A DNA stretch of 64,000 nt, taken from Chelatococcus asaccharovorans (lineage in GTDB: Bacteria > Pseudomonadota > Alphaproteobacteria > Rhizobiales > Beijerinckiaceae). Below are positions 1 through 9,466 of this stretch, piece by piece. The stretch covers positions 1-64,000 of the forward strand of contig NZ_QJJK01000022.1 in assembly GCF_003201475.1 (NCBI RefSeq). Direction: 5' to 3'. The notes beneath the pieces were generated by a model. The model saw only the letters and a list, made by a program, of their open reading frames with translations, made no database searches and had not been told where the DNA came from. Each line of letters opens with the position of its first letter. The first letter of the stretch is position 1. Both the position numbers and the translations under genes were made by a program.

Positions 1-2
1 GG

Positions 3-1634
3 CGCGATTTCTTGATCTCGGACGGGCGGATCAAACTCATCGACTACGAGCTTTGCGTGCTCAAGGCATTGCGCGAACGCATCCGGGCCAAGGAGATCTG
101 GGTGGTTGGCGCCGATCGCCATCGCAATCCGGACGACGATCTGCCCAAGGATTTCGATCGGCGGCGCGTCGAATATTACGCCGATCTCAGCCTCTCAATG
201 GATGCCCGCGCCTTCACCGGGGCGATCAAGGCGCAAATGGAAGAGGAGTTGCATCTTCTCAATGCCAATCTGCCGAACAACAACCGCGTGCGCATCCTGA
301 CGCGCGGCGCGAACCGGATTTCGATTTCGCCGACGCCGCCGCAGCCCGAGCCACCCGGGTTGGTAGCGCTGAAGACCGAAGTCGGCCGCCGCTGGCCGAT
401 GGTGGCGTTGCTCGATCTTCTCAAAGAAGCCGCGCTCGACACCGGGTTTCTGGAGGCGTTCAAGACCTCTGGCGAACGTGTGGCGCTCGATCCCGAGACG
501 CTGCAACGCCGGCTGTTGCTGTGTCTTTACGGCCTCGGCACCAATGCGGGTCTGAAACGCGTGAGCAATGGCGCCGAGGATGTGAGTTACAAAGAGCTGC
601 TTCATGTCCATCGCCGCTTCATCCACGCGGACGCCTTGCGCGAAGCCGCTTCGCGGGTCGCCAACGCGACAATGCAGATCCGGAACCCGGCCATCTGGGG
701 CGAGGTTGGCACGGCCTGTGCGTCGGACTCGAAGAAATTTGGTGCCTGGGATCGCAACCTGATGACGGAATGGCATATCCGTTATGGCGGCCGCGGCGTG
801 ATGATCTACTGGCATGTCGAAAAGCGTTCGACCTGCATCTATTCGCAACTCAAACGCTGCTCCTCCTCGGAGGTGGCGGCGATGATCGAGGGGGTGCTGC
901 GCCACTGCACCGACCTGGAGATCCGCCGCCAATATGTCGACAGTCATGGCCAGAGCGAGGTGGCATTTGCATTTTGCCATCTGCTCGGCTTCGAACTGGC
1001 GCCGCGCCTGAAGGCGATCGCCCGGCAGAAACTCACCCTGCCGCGTTCGGGCATGAAGGGCGAGCTGCCGAATCTGAGGCCCATCCTCTCTGAGGTGATC
1101 GACTGGGCCTCAATCGAGCGGCAATACGACGAGATGGTGAAGCACGCTATCGCCATGCATCGCGGCACCGCCGATGCGGAAGCGATCCTGCGCCGCTTCG
1201 CCCGGTCGGAGATCATGCATCCGACCTACAAGGCTCTCGCCGAGCTCGGCCGGGCGATCAAGACGATCTTCCTGTGCCGTTACCTGCGCCAAGAGGCGTT
1301 GCGGCAGGAAATCCACGAGAACCTGAACGTGGTCGAGAACTGGAACAGCGCTAACAGCTTTGTCTTTTTCGGCAAGGGCGGTGAGGTAGCGACAAACCGG
1401 CTGGAGGATCAGGAGATCTCGGTGCTGGCGCTGCATTTGCTGCAGAACTGCCTCGTCTATGTCAACACCCGGATGCTGCAGTCGGTGCTCGGCGATCCGG
1501 CCTGGGCGATGCGCATGACGCCGGAGGATCACCGCGGACTGACACCGCTCAATTACGCGCACGTCAATCCCTACGGGCGCTTCGAGATCGACCTGGATAG
1601 CCGCATCGATTTCGAACGGAGGGCAGCGGCATGA
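3..1634 (+). CDS. tnpA: Tn3-family transposase TnpA, C-terminal part (cut by left edge)
   Basis: DDE transposase that moves a Tn3-family transposon by replicative transposition. The reading frame is open from the left edge: RDFL precedes the TTG at position 12, so that TTG is not a real start. Only about the last 540 residues of a normally about 950-1000 residue enzyme are present. The conserved core is intact: [19 protein letters not shown] in the N-terminal part of this piece, the catalytic Asp in ASDSKKF, the second in YVDSHGQSE, and the Glu in [10 protein letters not shown]. The stop overlaps the ATG of the recombinase gene by four bases (ATGA), so the two are translationally coupled. Family assignment is firm; activity cannot be judged without the missing N-terminus. 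I could not identify the terminal inverted repeat in the window. Confidence 0.93.
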   Translation, partial: RDFLISDGRIKLIDYELCVLKALRERIRAKEIWVVGADRHRNPDDDLPKDFDRRRVEYYADLSLSMDARAFTGAIKAQMEEELHLLNANLPNNNRVRILTRGANRISISPTPPQPEPPGLVALKTEVGRRWPMVALLDLLKEAALDTGFLEAFKTSGERVALDPETLQRRLLLCLYGLGTNAGLKRVSNGAEDVSYKELLHVHRRFIHADALREAASRVANATMQIRNPAIWGEVGTACASDSKKFGAWDRNLMTEWHIRYGGRGVMIYWHVEKRSTCIYSQLKRCSSSEVAAMIEGVLRHCTDLEIRRQYVDSHGQSEVAFAFCHLLGFELAPRLKAIARQKLTLPRSGMKGELPNLRPILSEVIDWASIERQYDEMVKHAIAMHRGTADAEAILRRFARSEIMHPTYKALAELGRAIKTIFLCRYLRQEALRQEIHENLNVVENWNSANSFVFFGKGGEVATNRLEDQEISVLALHLLQNCLVYVNTRMLQSVLGDPAWAMRMTPEDHRGLTPLNYAHVNPYGRFEIDLDSRIDFERRAAA

Positions 1635-2317
1635 CATACTCTTTACAGAAGACGCATTCTGTGAAGAGTGAGCCGATGCCGATCCGGAGGATTCAGCACG
1701 CTATGCCGCACGTCAGGGCCATCGCCAACCGGCGAAATGTAAAGAGTGTCGCTTCTCTGGCTGCCGATCAACACGAACGCCGCAAGGATTTCCTCGGCGA
1801 AGCCGAAATGGCGTCCTTGCTCAAGGCAGCCCGCAAATCCCGGCACGGCATCCGCGACCACCTGCTGATCCTGATGATGTACCGCCACGGTCTGCGGGTC
1901 AGCGAAGCCATTGCACTGCGGCGGGAGCATGTAAACCTGAAGGAAGCGCGGATCTGGATTCCGCGCCTCAAGAATGGGCTGTCTGTGGAACAGCCGATCG
2001 CCGGTGACGAATTGCGGACGATCAGACGGTGGCTGGCGATGCGCCAGGACCATCTGCCATGGCTCTTCATCTCCGAGCGCAAGCAGCCGTTCACCCGTCA
2101 GGCCGTCAACTACATTGTCGCCAGCGCCGCAACGCGGGGCGGCCTCGTGAATGTCCATCCCCACACGCTTCGGCACTCTTGCGGCTTCTCGCTCGCCAAT
2201 CGCGGGCACGATCTACGCCTCATCCAGGACTATCTCGGCCATCGCGACCCGAAGCACACTGCCCATTACACTCGCGTCGCCGCCAGCCGCTTTGACGGTC
2301 TGTGGGGAGCGCACTAA
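1631..2317 (+). CDS. Tyrosine recombinase/integrase of the Tn3-type unit
   Basis: Site-specific recombinase, 228 residues, the size of FimB/FimE-like minimal tyrosine recombinases. The catalytic set is visible in order: Arg in HGLRVSEA, His-x-x-Arg in [11 protein letters not shown], His in YLGHRD and the nucleophilic Tyr in HYTRV. It overlaps the end of tnpA by four bases. It probably serves as the cointegrate resolvase of this transposon, the role TnpI-like tyrosine recombinases play in some Tn3 elements; that role is inferred from position. An internal Met (MPIRR) could be the real start, but the ATGA overlap favours the one given. Its stop (TAA) overlaps the next ATG as TAATG. Confidence 0.88.
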   Translation: MTYSLQKTHSVKSEPMPIRRIQHAMPHVRAIANRRNVKSVASLAADQHERRKDFLGEAEMASLLKAARKSRHGIRDHLLILMMYRHGLRVSEAIALRREHVNLKEARIWIPRLKNGLSVEQPIAGDELRTIRRWLAMRQDHLPWLFISERKQPFTRQAVNYIVASAATRGGLVNVHPHTLRHSCGFSLANRGHDLRLIQDYLGHRDPKHTAHYTRVAASRFDGLWGAH

Positions 2318-3756
2318 TGGCGGGGCGCAGAGGAATTACCGCCGAGAAGCTGACGGCGCTTGGGGTCGAGCGTTTGGCGGAAATTCTTGTCACGCTCGCC
2401 GAGGAAGATCGCGACATCAAGCGGCGTTTGCGACTGGAACTCGCCGAACAGGATGGCGGAGATGAACTTGCTGCCGAGATCGGCAAACGCCTGGCCTCGA
2501 TAAAGAAGGCTTCTTCGTTCATCGATTGGCAGAAACGGCGGGAATTCGAAAAGGATCTTGATCTGCAGCGCGAGATGATCACCGAGCGCATCGCCAAAAC
2601 CAGACCCGACCTGGCATTGGACCTGATGTGGCGCTTCATGGCTCTGGCGGAACCGGTCATCAATCGGGTCGACGACAGCAATGGCGTCGTTGGCCAGATC
2701 TTTCGGCAGGCTGGTCATGAGCTGGGAGAGATCGCGGCCAAGGCCAGGCCGGAACCGCTGCTGCTTGCCGAGCAGACATTCGATGCCGTCACCAGCAATC
2801 ACTTCGGCGAATATGACCGATTGATCCCCGCCATCATGCCGGCGCTGGGTACGGAGGGCATCGATCATTTGAAAGCCAGGCTTCATGATGCCCTTGATCG
2901 GCGGCCGCGACGAAATGGCGAATATGATCATGGGGCGGCCGCCATTGCGCGGACGCTGCGAGAAATAGCCGATGGCAAAGACGATGTTGACGCCTTCATC
3001 GCTCTGACCCCGCTGAAGGCACAGCAGACGCCGAGGGGCGCCGCCGGCATTGCGCGACGGCTTCTCACGGCAGGACGCGCGCAAGAGGCGATGAACGCGC
3101 TACAGAAAGGCGCGCCGAACGAAGAGGCCGTCGCCACGCATGATCTCTGGATCGACGGATACCATGGTTATTTCGGCCACTCCGAATGGGAAGATGTCTA
3201 TATTGATGTGCTCGACGCGACCGGCGAGCCTGAAAAGGCACAGCAGAAACGTTGGGACAGCTTCGAAAAGCACCTTCTGGTCGATCGCCTACGAGACTAC
3301 CTGAAAAGGCTCCCCGACTTTGACGATGTCATCGCCGAGGAAAAGGCCATGGCCCATGCGCTGACCTTCGCCAACATGATGTCGGCATTGGATTTCTTCA
3401 TCGAATGGCCGGCATATGATCACGCCGCCAAGCTTATCGTCCAACGGCACACGGAGATCGATGGCAATGGCTATTATATGCTCACTCCAGCCGCGCGGGC
3501 GCTCGAAGGGAACCACCCGCTCGCTGCCGTGCTGCTACGGCGCGCGATGATCAACGACACGCTGGACCGAGCGAAGTCGACCCGGTACCGCCATGCCGCC
3601 CGCCACCTTGCGGAGTGCCAGTCGCTCGACAGCGCAATTTCGGACTATGCAGATCTTGGCGATCATGCAGCGTTCCTCACATCGCTACAGGACAAGCATC
3701 GACGCAAGGAAGGCTTCTGGGGACGGGTCCGGGAATTCTCGGGCCGACGGAAATGA
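2317..3756 (+). CDS. DUF6880-family protein of unknown function
   Basis: A 479-residue, mostly alpha-helical protein that matches my recollection of the DUF6880 family. The N-terminal pattern is ITAEKLTALGVERLAEILV followed by KRRLRLELA, then a region with SFIDWQ and DLMWRFMALA. Repeated helical hairpins suggest a TPR-like solenoid. The ATG chosen overlaps the recombinase stop (TAATG), which favours it over a GTG 15 bases upstream. It therefore behaves as a third gene of the tnpA-recombinase transcript and is probably transposon cargo. No catalytic motif, signal peptide or membrane segment is visible. Function unknown; the family call is from memory. Confidence 0.75.
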   Translation: MAGRRGITAEKLTALGVERLAEILVTLAEEDRDIKRRLRLELAEQDGGDELAAEIGKRLASIKKASSFIDWQKRREFEKDLDLQREMITERIAKTRPDLALDLMWRFMALAEPVINRVDDSNGVVGQIFRQAGHELGEIAAKARPEPLLLAEQTFDAVTSNHFGEYDRLIPAIMPALGTEGIDHLKARLHDALDRRPRRNGEYDHGAAAIARTLREIADGKDDVDAFIALTPLKAQQTPRGAAGIARRLLTAGRAQEAMNALQKGAPNEEAVATHDLWIDGYHGYFGHSEWEDVYIDVLDATGEPEKAQQKRWDSFEKHLLVDRLRDYLKRLPDFDDVIAEEKAMAHALTFANMMSALDFFIEWPAYDHAAKLIVQRHTEIDGNGYYMLTPAARALEGNHPLAAVLLRRAMINDTLDRAKSTRYRHAARHLAECQSLDSAISDYADLGDHAAFLTSLQDKHRRKEGFWGRVREFSGRRK

Positions 3757-3812
3757 TGTTCTTAATATGTTCTGTCCGCTGTCGTTTTTGAGCAGCTATG
3801 TGGTCATTGGGC

Positions 3813-5252
3813 CTATTCGGCGATGCTGGAAACATAGCCGTCGGGACGAACCAGCACGGCGCGCAGACCGCGAAAAGCCGCGTGATCGACGGGCCTTGCC
3901 GTGACGGAACGGATCCGTTCGCATCGCAGCCAATCCGGCGCACCCGCCTGAGCGCCTGCTTCGAATGCGATGTGCAGCCAGTTGCCTTCCGCCAGCAGGC
4001 TGTAGATCGCGGACATCGTCTCATTGACTATGACATCGATATCCGGGATGCGGACACCTTCGGCCAGTCGCCCGGCTGAAAGCGCCTCCGTGGCTTCGCG
4101 TCCATACGCGACATCGAAGCCGGAAAGCTCCCCCGCGAGCCGTCGGTTCACCGCAGGTATGCGCAGCAGGTCGTTGAGCGTGGCCCGCAGCGCGAGCGTG
4201 GCCGGGTCAAAGCGCGTGACAAGGCCGATCTGGGCGAGCGTATTGGCATAGAGCGCCTCTCCCACGGGTCGCCGCTCCGCAGTATAGGTGTCCAGCAACG
4301 AGGCCGGGGCCTCGCCCTTCACCACCGCGGCCAGTTTCCAGCCAAGGTTCATGGCATCCTGCAATCCGACATTCATGCCCTGTCCACCCATCGGCGCATG
4401 GATGTGGGCTGCGTCACCAGCAAGCAGGATCCGCCCCTTGTTGTAGGTCGATGCCAGTCGCGTCTCGTCAGTGAAACGCGACATCCAGATCGGGTCACGC
4501 GGTCCGAACTGTTGCCCTGCGATGCGCGCCGCCGGCGTCGCCAACTGGTCGAGCGTTACCGGCTCGGTCCTCGGAACGTGCATCTGTTCAGGATCGACCA
4601 TCACGATCCTATGATGCTTGCCGTCGCCGAGCGGTGCCACCATGACGAGGCCGTGCTCGTTGGTGACGGAGACGACGGGCGCCGATGGTGGAGCGTCGAG
4701 CACGACGTCGCCCAGCATGAGTGTGTTGCGCGCGTCATGACCCTCATATGCGATACTGGCCTGCTCCCGGACGATGCTGCGTGCGCCGTCGGCGCCCACC
4801 ACATAATCCGCGATCAACTCCCCGATATCCGTCGCGACGTGAATCCGGTCACCTTTGTCCGCGACAGCTTGGACCGAGACACTGCGACGGAGGTCCACTC
4901 CCAGTTCGAGAGCATGTTCCTCGAGCTTCGCTTCGGTGACGGCCTGTGGCATGAACAGCGTGTAGGGAAAACGGGTGTCGAACGGCGAAAAGTCCAGCCG
5001 CGTATCGAGAACAGCGTAGTGACCGGTCGGGATCTGCCTGCCTGTCGCGAGCAGCCGATCCGCAATTCCGCGCAACGCAAAAACTTCCAGCGAGCGGCCA
5101 TGGATCGTCAAGGCACGAGATTGCGTGGTGGGTTCGCAACGCCGCTCGATGACCGCGACGTCGATCCCGGCCAGTTTCAGTTCACAGCCTATCCAAAGCC
5201 CGACGGGGCCGGCGCCGACCACAATGACATCAAGGCGATTTTTCACGTCCAC
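3813..5252 (-). CDS. FAD-dependent aromatic-type monooxygenase
   Basis: Class A flavoprotein monooxygenase of 479 residues, which would use NAD(P)H and O2 to hydroxylate an aromatic or polyketide-like substrate. Visible motifs are the N-terminal dinucleotide fold VVGAGPVGLWIGCEL, the DG motif in VVGADGARSIVREQ, and the second FAD motif in GRILLAGDAAHIHAPMGGQGMN. The closest families are the PheA/TfdB-like hydroxylases and the rifampicin or tetracycline monooxygenases, so substrate detoxification is as possible as catabolism. The GTG start is supported by GGAG about five bases upstream. It is divergent from a TetR gene, with two palindromic operators in the short gap, so it is probably derepressed by its substrate. 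Substrate unknown. Confidence 0.88.
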   Translation of the reverse strand: MDVKNRLDVIVVGAGPVGLWIGCELKLAGIDVAVIERRCEPTTQSRALTIHGRSLEVFALRGIADRLLATGRQIPTGHYAVLDTRLDFSPFDTRFPYTLFMPQAVTEAKLEEHALELGVDLRRSVSVQAVADKGDRIHVATDIGELIADYVVGADGARSIVREQASIAYEGHDARNTLMLGDVVLDAPPSAPVVSVTNEHGLVMVAPLGDGKHHRIVMVDPEQMHVPRTEPVTLDQLATPAARIAGQQFGPRDPIWMSRFTDETRLASTYNKGRILLAGDAAHIHAPMGGQGMNVGLQDAMNLGWKLAAVVKGEAPASLLDTYTAERRPVGEALYANTLAQIGLVTRFDPATLALRATLNDLLRIPAVNRRLAGELSGFDVAYGREATEALSAGRLAEGVRIPDIDVIVNETMSAIYSLLAEGNWLHIAFEAGAQAGAPDWLRCERIRSVTARPVDHAAFRGLRAVLVRPDGYVSSIAE

Positions 5253-5261
5253 ATCTCCAAC

Positions 5262-5293
5262 CTAACGTTGTTAGTTAAATCTAACGATGTTAG
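5262..5293. promoter_or_regulatory. Two palindromic TetR operators
   Basis: Two 13-base palindromes with the same arms: CTAACgttGTTAG at 5262-5274 and CTAACgatGTTAG at 5281-5293. They are spaced 19 bases start to start in the gap between the divergent monooxygenase and TetR genes. This is the layout of a TetR repressor controlling itself and its target. An apparent ATG at 5287 lies inside the second operator, so it is unlikely to be a start codon. Confidence 0.75.
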
Positions 5294-5319
5294 ACTGTCA
5301 ATGCCGCGGGAGACAGATT

Positions 5320-5979
5320 GTGAAAATTGTCAAAGAGGATGTGGTCACGAAGGCCCTGGAACTGCTGGATGAGGCCGGTCTGGAGGGCCTTACGATGCGC
5401 AAACTCGCCGATGCCCTGAAGATTCAGGCGCCGTCGCTCTATTGGCATTTCGCCAACAAGTCCGAGCTCCTGGATGGAATGGCTGACGCTCTTCTGGAGA
5501 ACGTCGGGCGCGGTGTCTCGCAAGATCAACCGTGGGAAGGCCGTCTTTGCCAGATAGCAGGTGAGCTTCGCCAGGCACTCCTGTCACGTCGCGACGCGTC
5601 CCGTGTCTTTGCCGGAACCTATCCGATCAGCGGGAACATCCTCCGCGTCGGCTCGCTCATCCATGACTGCCTTCTCAATGCGGGCATGGATGAGCGCCGG
5701 ACGAGTTGGAGCGTCTTCATCCTTTCCCACTACGTGATCGGTTTCTCAATCGAGGAACAGGCGTTGATGAATGTTCCGGAGGAGCTTCGTCAGGGCCGAG
5801 ATAACGGAGCAAATGACCTTCTCGCAAGATTTCCGTCGGCCGCCATCTCGGTACGTGGGATTGGGCCTGACAATGCGGATGAGCGCTTCGCGTTTGGCTT
5901 GCAAATCCTGATCGGTGGATGGAAGTCTCTATCGAATTCCAACAGTGATCAGATCAAGTCATCTTCTCGAATACGGTAA
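5320..5979 (+). CDS. TetR-family repressor
   Basis: 219-residue transcriptional regulator. An N-terminal HTH (LTMRKLADALKIQAPSLYWHFANKSELLDGMADALL) resembles TetR itself, and the C-terminal ligand domain looks like the TetR_C type. The GTG at 5320 is preferred because GGGAG lies just upstream and the in-frame ATG at 5287 falls inside an operator. It most likely represses the divergent monooxygenase and itself through the two CTAAC palindromes, and is released by the monooxygenase substrate. DNA-binding role is clear; ligand unknown. Confidence 0.87.
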   Translation: MKIVKEDVVTKALELLDEAGLEGLTMRKLADALKIQAPSLYWHFANKSELLDGMADALLENVGRGVSQDQPWEGRLCQIAGELRQALLSRRDASRVFAGTYPISGNILRVGSLIHDCLLNAGMDERRTSWSVFILSHYVIGFSIEEQALMNVPEELRQGRDNGANDLLARFPSAAISVRGIGPDNADERFAFGLQILIGGWKSLSNSNSDQIKSSSRIR

Positions 5980-6401
5980 AGGCTCACGCTATCTGATCTG
6001 CCCGGCTGCATGCCGCCAGGCATGGGACTGCGGCCCAATAAATTTCAGTCTTCATCCTGTGCTGATATTTCTCCTCAATCGTCTCTCTGACACCCACTGG
6101 CAGACTTACGCTATCCTCGATCATCTTCCCGCTCTGCCGAAAACTGCTGACTTCAGGTCATGCCTCGGGTATCCATACCCCGGACGATGAAACGCTGACC
6201 GATGAAGACTACGCGGGAGTTGCTGGCGCTGGCGCAACAGGCGCCGAGCGGTCTGACTTCGCCGCTTGGGGTGTAGGAGGCGACGATCGTCGTCGCTCGC
6301 GTGCTCGATCTGCCGAACCGCCAAAAGCCGTCCCATCGAAATGCAAGCGGCGGAACTATTCCAGCGGTCGCGGGTTAAGATGGGATGCGTACAACTGGAC
6401 C
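5980..6401. other. Spacer without a recognisable gene
   Basis: About 420 bases between the TetR gene and the AraC remnant. A short reading frame from 6203 (MKTTRELLALAQQAP) hits a stop after some 24 codons and continues in frame beyond it, so it may be gene debris, but I cannot identify it. A six-base-pair hairpin (CATGCC-gcca-GGCATG) near 6010 lacks a T-run. Nothing else seen. Confidence 0.5.
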
Positions 6402-6872
6402 TTAAACCCGCCCCGCTTGCCGGTGCGGCTTTTTTCTTTTGATCGGTGGTGCTAAAAACTCGCGGCGCTCGTTCACGGATGCGTTCGTCCGCGTTAGCCG
6501 TTGGCTGTTGGAGCTGGAGCATTTCCGATGAGGGGTTTTGCGTCGCCCGGTTCGCGGCCCTTCACGCACGTGGAGAACATCCGCACCAACGTCGAAATGC
6601 GCGGCTGAAACGCTTGCTTCCGAATATCCGAGCGCAGCCGATATCTCTCCCAGCAACATCTTGGTGTCTTCGAGCAACTGTCGAACAATTTCGAACCGTA
6701 CTTCGTTCGATATCGTCCTATACGAAAAGCCAGAGTTAGCGAGTTTGCGAGATAATGTTCTGCGGTGCATAGCTGAAAATTTCGAAAAGCGATCGGCGTT
6801 GCAATCATGATCTGTTAATTTGACACGAAGCATCCGACGAATTTCATCAGGAAAATTACTATCGAGGCTCAT
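6402..6872 (-). pseudogene. AraC-family regulator remnant
   Basis: The frame opens into an AraC-type DNA-binding domain: MHRRTLSRKLANSGFSYRTI, then NEVRFEIVRQLLEDTKMLLGEISAALGYSEAS. These are the first helix-turn-helix and the linker of the OruR/AraC type. After YSEAS the expected second HTH (FTRAFRRW-like) is lost and the frame runs into unrelated sequence. The N-terminal effector domain of a normal roughly 330-residue protein is absent too. It is therefore a truncated, probably frameshifted remnant. The recognisable part spans about 6600-6872. Confidence 0.7.
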
Positions 6873-7308
6873 TCTTGCGCGCGCGATTCGCTCCAGGAGA
6901 ACGGAATGGATAACCGGATCTGAACCCTCGATAGGCTTTGTGAGATCGCGTTTAGGGAGCGATATGCTCGCTGTTTCTTGATTAAATCGGGTTGGCGCTC
7001 GAAAATGGTTGTAATACGGAGTGAGATCTTTCGGAGGCCTCCCGCTAACTCTTCCGGCTTTACGTATGCACTCGCGAGAGCGAAAGGCACGCCGCGTGCT
7101 TTGAGAGCCTCCGCGACCGGGGTCACGAGTTCGTTTCCAAGTTGACGTCGAGCAGCGCCACGGCGGGCAGCTCCTCTTGGAGGAGGCGAAGCGCCGCCTT
7201 CACCGAAGCGGCCGGTCCAATGACTAGCCACCCTTCCGCCTCAAGCATAAGCTGTAAATCCCCCGCGATAAAAAAGTCATCCTCCACGATCAGCACGGAT
7301 TTTTGCAC
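6869..7308 (-). pseudogene. Frameshifted response regulator receiver domain
   Basis: A CheY-like receiver domain begins at a GTG at 7308, ten bases after the kinase stop: VQKSVLIVEDDFFIAGDLQ, then VALLDVNL with the phosphorylatable Asp. Immediately after DVNL the frame stops. The continuation GNELVTPVAEALKARGVPFALASAY is found in the next frame, so one base is missing near 7131-7140. The tail after GGLRK does not look like a receiver end, suggesting further decay. In related two-component pairs such single-domain regulators follow an HWE kinase and take its phosphate. Unless the shift is a sequencing error, this kinase has lost its partner. Confidence 0.8.
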
Positions 7309-7318
7309 GGCGCAGCCT

Positions 7319-8323
7319 TCAGGATGGGGGAGATGTATCCCCCAATGGAATAGCAATCTCGACGTTCAAACCGTTATCACCATAATGATGTTCCACGCGC
7401 CCGCCGAGACCATGGGTAATCGCAGACTTGATCAGCTGAGTCCCGTAGCCTGATTTGACGGGTGGGCTTGTCAGCGGACCGCCGCTCTCGATCCATTTGA
7501 GCCGTAGAAGGGCGTTGTCTGCGAACTCCCAACTGATCTTGACTTGGCCACCCTGCCGAGACAAGGCGCCGTACTTGAGGGCATTGGTCGCGAGCTCGTG
7601 GATCACTAGACAAAGCGTGGTGGTCATCGCGGATGGGAGGTCCACGGCGACGCCCGGCTCGATCGCAACCCTCCCGGCCTCCGCCATATAGGGGGCCAGA
7701 AGGCGTTCGATCAGAGCCAACAGGCCATTTTCCGTGTCGGTGGAGAAGGCCAACTCCTCCGCCTGCACCAGCGCGCTGAAACGGCCCAAGAAGGCGTCGC
7801 GGTACTCCTCGGCCGAGCGCCCCTCAGTCTGGGTCTGTCGCGCGAGCGATTGGGTCACGGCGAGCAGATTTTTTATACGGTGTCGAGTTTCGCTAAAAAG
7901 CATCTCCTTTGCAGCATCGCGTTTCAAGCGGTCTGTCGCATCCACGATTGTCAGCAGCAATGTACGCCCGTCATGGTCCGGGTGACGCAGCGTACGGGCC
8001 GTAAGAAGCATCGTCCTCCGGCCAAGCTCGGGAAAATCGTGCTCCACCTCGTAGTTGATAATGGCCGCGCTCTTGGGGATCACGCGGACCAACAGCTCAC
8101 GCAGCTCGGGAATATCCCACTGGCCGTCTCCCAACTCGTAGACGTACCGTCCGATCGTATCGTAACGATCAACCTTGAATGTCTCGTAGAAGGCCAGGCT
8201 GGCGGCCTGGACCCGCAGCGCCTCGTCCAGCACGAGCATAGGATCCGCCACGGTATCGACGATACCTTGAGCCTGAACGTGGCTGCTCCGCAAAAGGCGA
8301 TAGAGGTCTTCCGTGCTCATCAT
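7319..8323 (-). CDS. PAS-containing HWE-type sensor histidine kinase
   Basis: 334-residue, apparently soluble kinase with no membrane segment. A PAS domain occupies about residues 15-130. The HWE dimerisation/phosphoacceptor region follows, with ETRHRIKNLLAVTQSLARQ (phosphorylated His near residue 148). The ATPase domain carries HELATNALKYGALS, the W-x-E of LKWIESGGP, and a GYGTQLI glycine motif. HWE kinases are typical of Rhizobiales and often respond to light or general stress; the PAS ligand cannot be told. The downstream receiver gene is frameshifted, so output may be lost or may go to a regulator elsewhere. Confidence 0.92.
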   Translation of the reverse strand: MMSTEDLYRLLRSSHVQAQGIVDTVADPMLVLDEALRVQAASLAFYETFKVDRYDTIGRYVYELGDGQWDIPELRELLVRVIPKSAAIINYEVEHDFPELGRRTMLLTARTLRHPDHDGRTLLLTIVDATDRLKRDAAKEMLFSETRHRIKNLLAVTQSLARQTQTEGRSAEEYRDAFLGRFSALVQAEELAFSTDTENGLLALIERLLAPYMAEAGRVAIEPGVAVDLPSAMTTTLCLVIHELATNALKYGALSRQGGQVKISWEFADNALLRLKWIESGGPLTSPPVKSGYGTQLIKSAITHGLGGRVEHHYGDNGLNVEIAIPLGDTSPPS

Positions 8324-8641
8324 CGTCGGGCCCCCGCTAAATCGAATACGCTACAAGCGAACCCGCAGTTGCACAAGAATAGGCTTATCCGCTCTAACAG
8401 TTCCTGTTGGAGTTACAGCTGACCAGACCGCCCATGGCAAAGCTTCCGGTAAGCGACAGCCCGCTTTCGACTACTCGATTGGAAAAAAACCCTCCGATTT
8501 TCTTGATTGACAGAGCTGCCGCTGGCCATTTGTCTCGATTGCCATAGACGAGTGGGGTGGGAACTACGAAGAGTCTGATTTGCTCGGTAGCGGAGATGCT
8601 GCCGCTAACCTTCGCAGTGCCATCGGCCGCACTGACGTCGG

Positions 8642-8840
8642 ATCGATAAACTGGCGGCGAAACTCGCGAGATGTCCGGTGATAGCCGACAAGGACGCGCG
8701 CTTGACTTGCTACGATGAAGCGGCGGCATCGCCGCACTGGCTCGCCTCGGCTCCAGTTGAGGAGCCCGAAGTTGAGGAGCCCGACGAAAGCGCTTGGATT
8801 ATTCCGGAGAGCAAGTCCCGATCGACGGCCGCCCATAGGT
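8642..8840 (+). pseudogene. Remnant of a TagO/VasI-like periplasmic protein
   Basis: An unbroken stretch reads IDKLAAKLARCPVIADKDAR followed by LTCYDEAAASPHW, an acid-rich linker and SAWIIPESKS. Families of the type VI secretion accessory TagO/VasI kind start with CxxIADDxARLxCYD and a later S-P-I-D-D motif. One missing base after ESKS would restore a reading of SPIDG. The gene is cut on both sides and abuts IS3 debris. The family call is a recollection-based guess; the fragment is certainly non-functional. Confidence 0.4.
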
Positions 8841-9230
8841 CTCTGCGACGAACCGACCAGGCGATGTAATGCTATCATCCGCTCCCGTAGAGCGCGATCG
8901 TCAAGGCGTCCAGATTGGTATCGCACGGTCATGCGACAGCAGCCGATGGCTTTACGCGCCAGCCGTTCGCTCATCGCGTGATGCGCAAAAGATGCGCGAC
9001 GGCTTTCCGCTGCGGTGGGCGTCACCACTTCTTTCCCAGAAGCCCCTCCAGCGCAACATTGTCGAGCATCGCATCTGCCAGCCTCCGCTTCAGCTTGGCG
9101 TTCTCGTTCTCGAGAGTTGACGCGGGCCTCCGACACATCCATCCCGTCAAACTTCGCCTTCCACTTGTGGATGATGGCGTCGCTCACACCGTGCTTACGG
9201 CACGGAGCCATCAGCTCACGACGCCACCTC
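8840..9230 (-). pseudogene. IS3-family transposase remnant (orfA end plus orfB start)
   Basis: Fragments of both IS3 frames are visible on the minus strand: CRKHGVSDAIIHKWKAKFDG and GMDVSEAR from orfA. After a frame change come LENENAKLKRRLADAMLDN and EGLLGKKW. The orfB start then has HAMSERLARKAIGCCRMTVRY and LDDRALRERMIAL. The HTH start of orfA and the whole catalytic core of orfB are missing. The element is dead and was probably involved in breaking the neighbouring gene. Confidence 0.8.
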
Positions 9231-9397
9231 GAACGGTAGGCGTTCCCATGGGATCTACGAAGCCGACAGTAGGCCACTAAGGCCTAGCTCAGGCAGCTTT
9301 CCAGAATGAAGGTTGAAAACCCTAGGGACTCATGCAGCCCATATCGGCTAAGCGGTTCCGAGGCACATCGGTTACAAATCAAGCAATGCCGGAAGGA

Positions 9398-9413
9398 AAC
9401 CGGATTCCCGGTT
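9398..9413 (-). terminator. Possible weak terminator hairpin after the hydratase gene
   Basis: AACCGG-attc-CCGGTT forms a six-base-pair stem about 55 bases after the stop of the minus-strand hydratase gene, followed on that strand by TTTCC. The short T-run makes it a weak candidate. Confidence 0.3.
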
Positions 9414-9466
9414 AACCTTCTCGGTGTCGTGGCGTGCCTTCACAGTCTCACAAGAGGCTCAAAAAA

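Noticed and set aside
3757-3812. Tn3 terminal inverted repeat after the DUF6880 gene
   Set aside because: Looked for a GGGG-starting 38-base end; none could be recognised with confidence.
5287-5289. ATG as the start of the TetR gene
   Set aside because: Lies inside the second operator and lacks a Shine-Dalgarno; the GTG at 5320 has both spacing and GGGAG.
4398-5372. Long plus-strand frame opposite the monooxygenase
   Set aside because: Antisense shadow that also runs through the twin operators and into the TetR gene.
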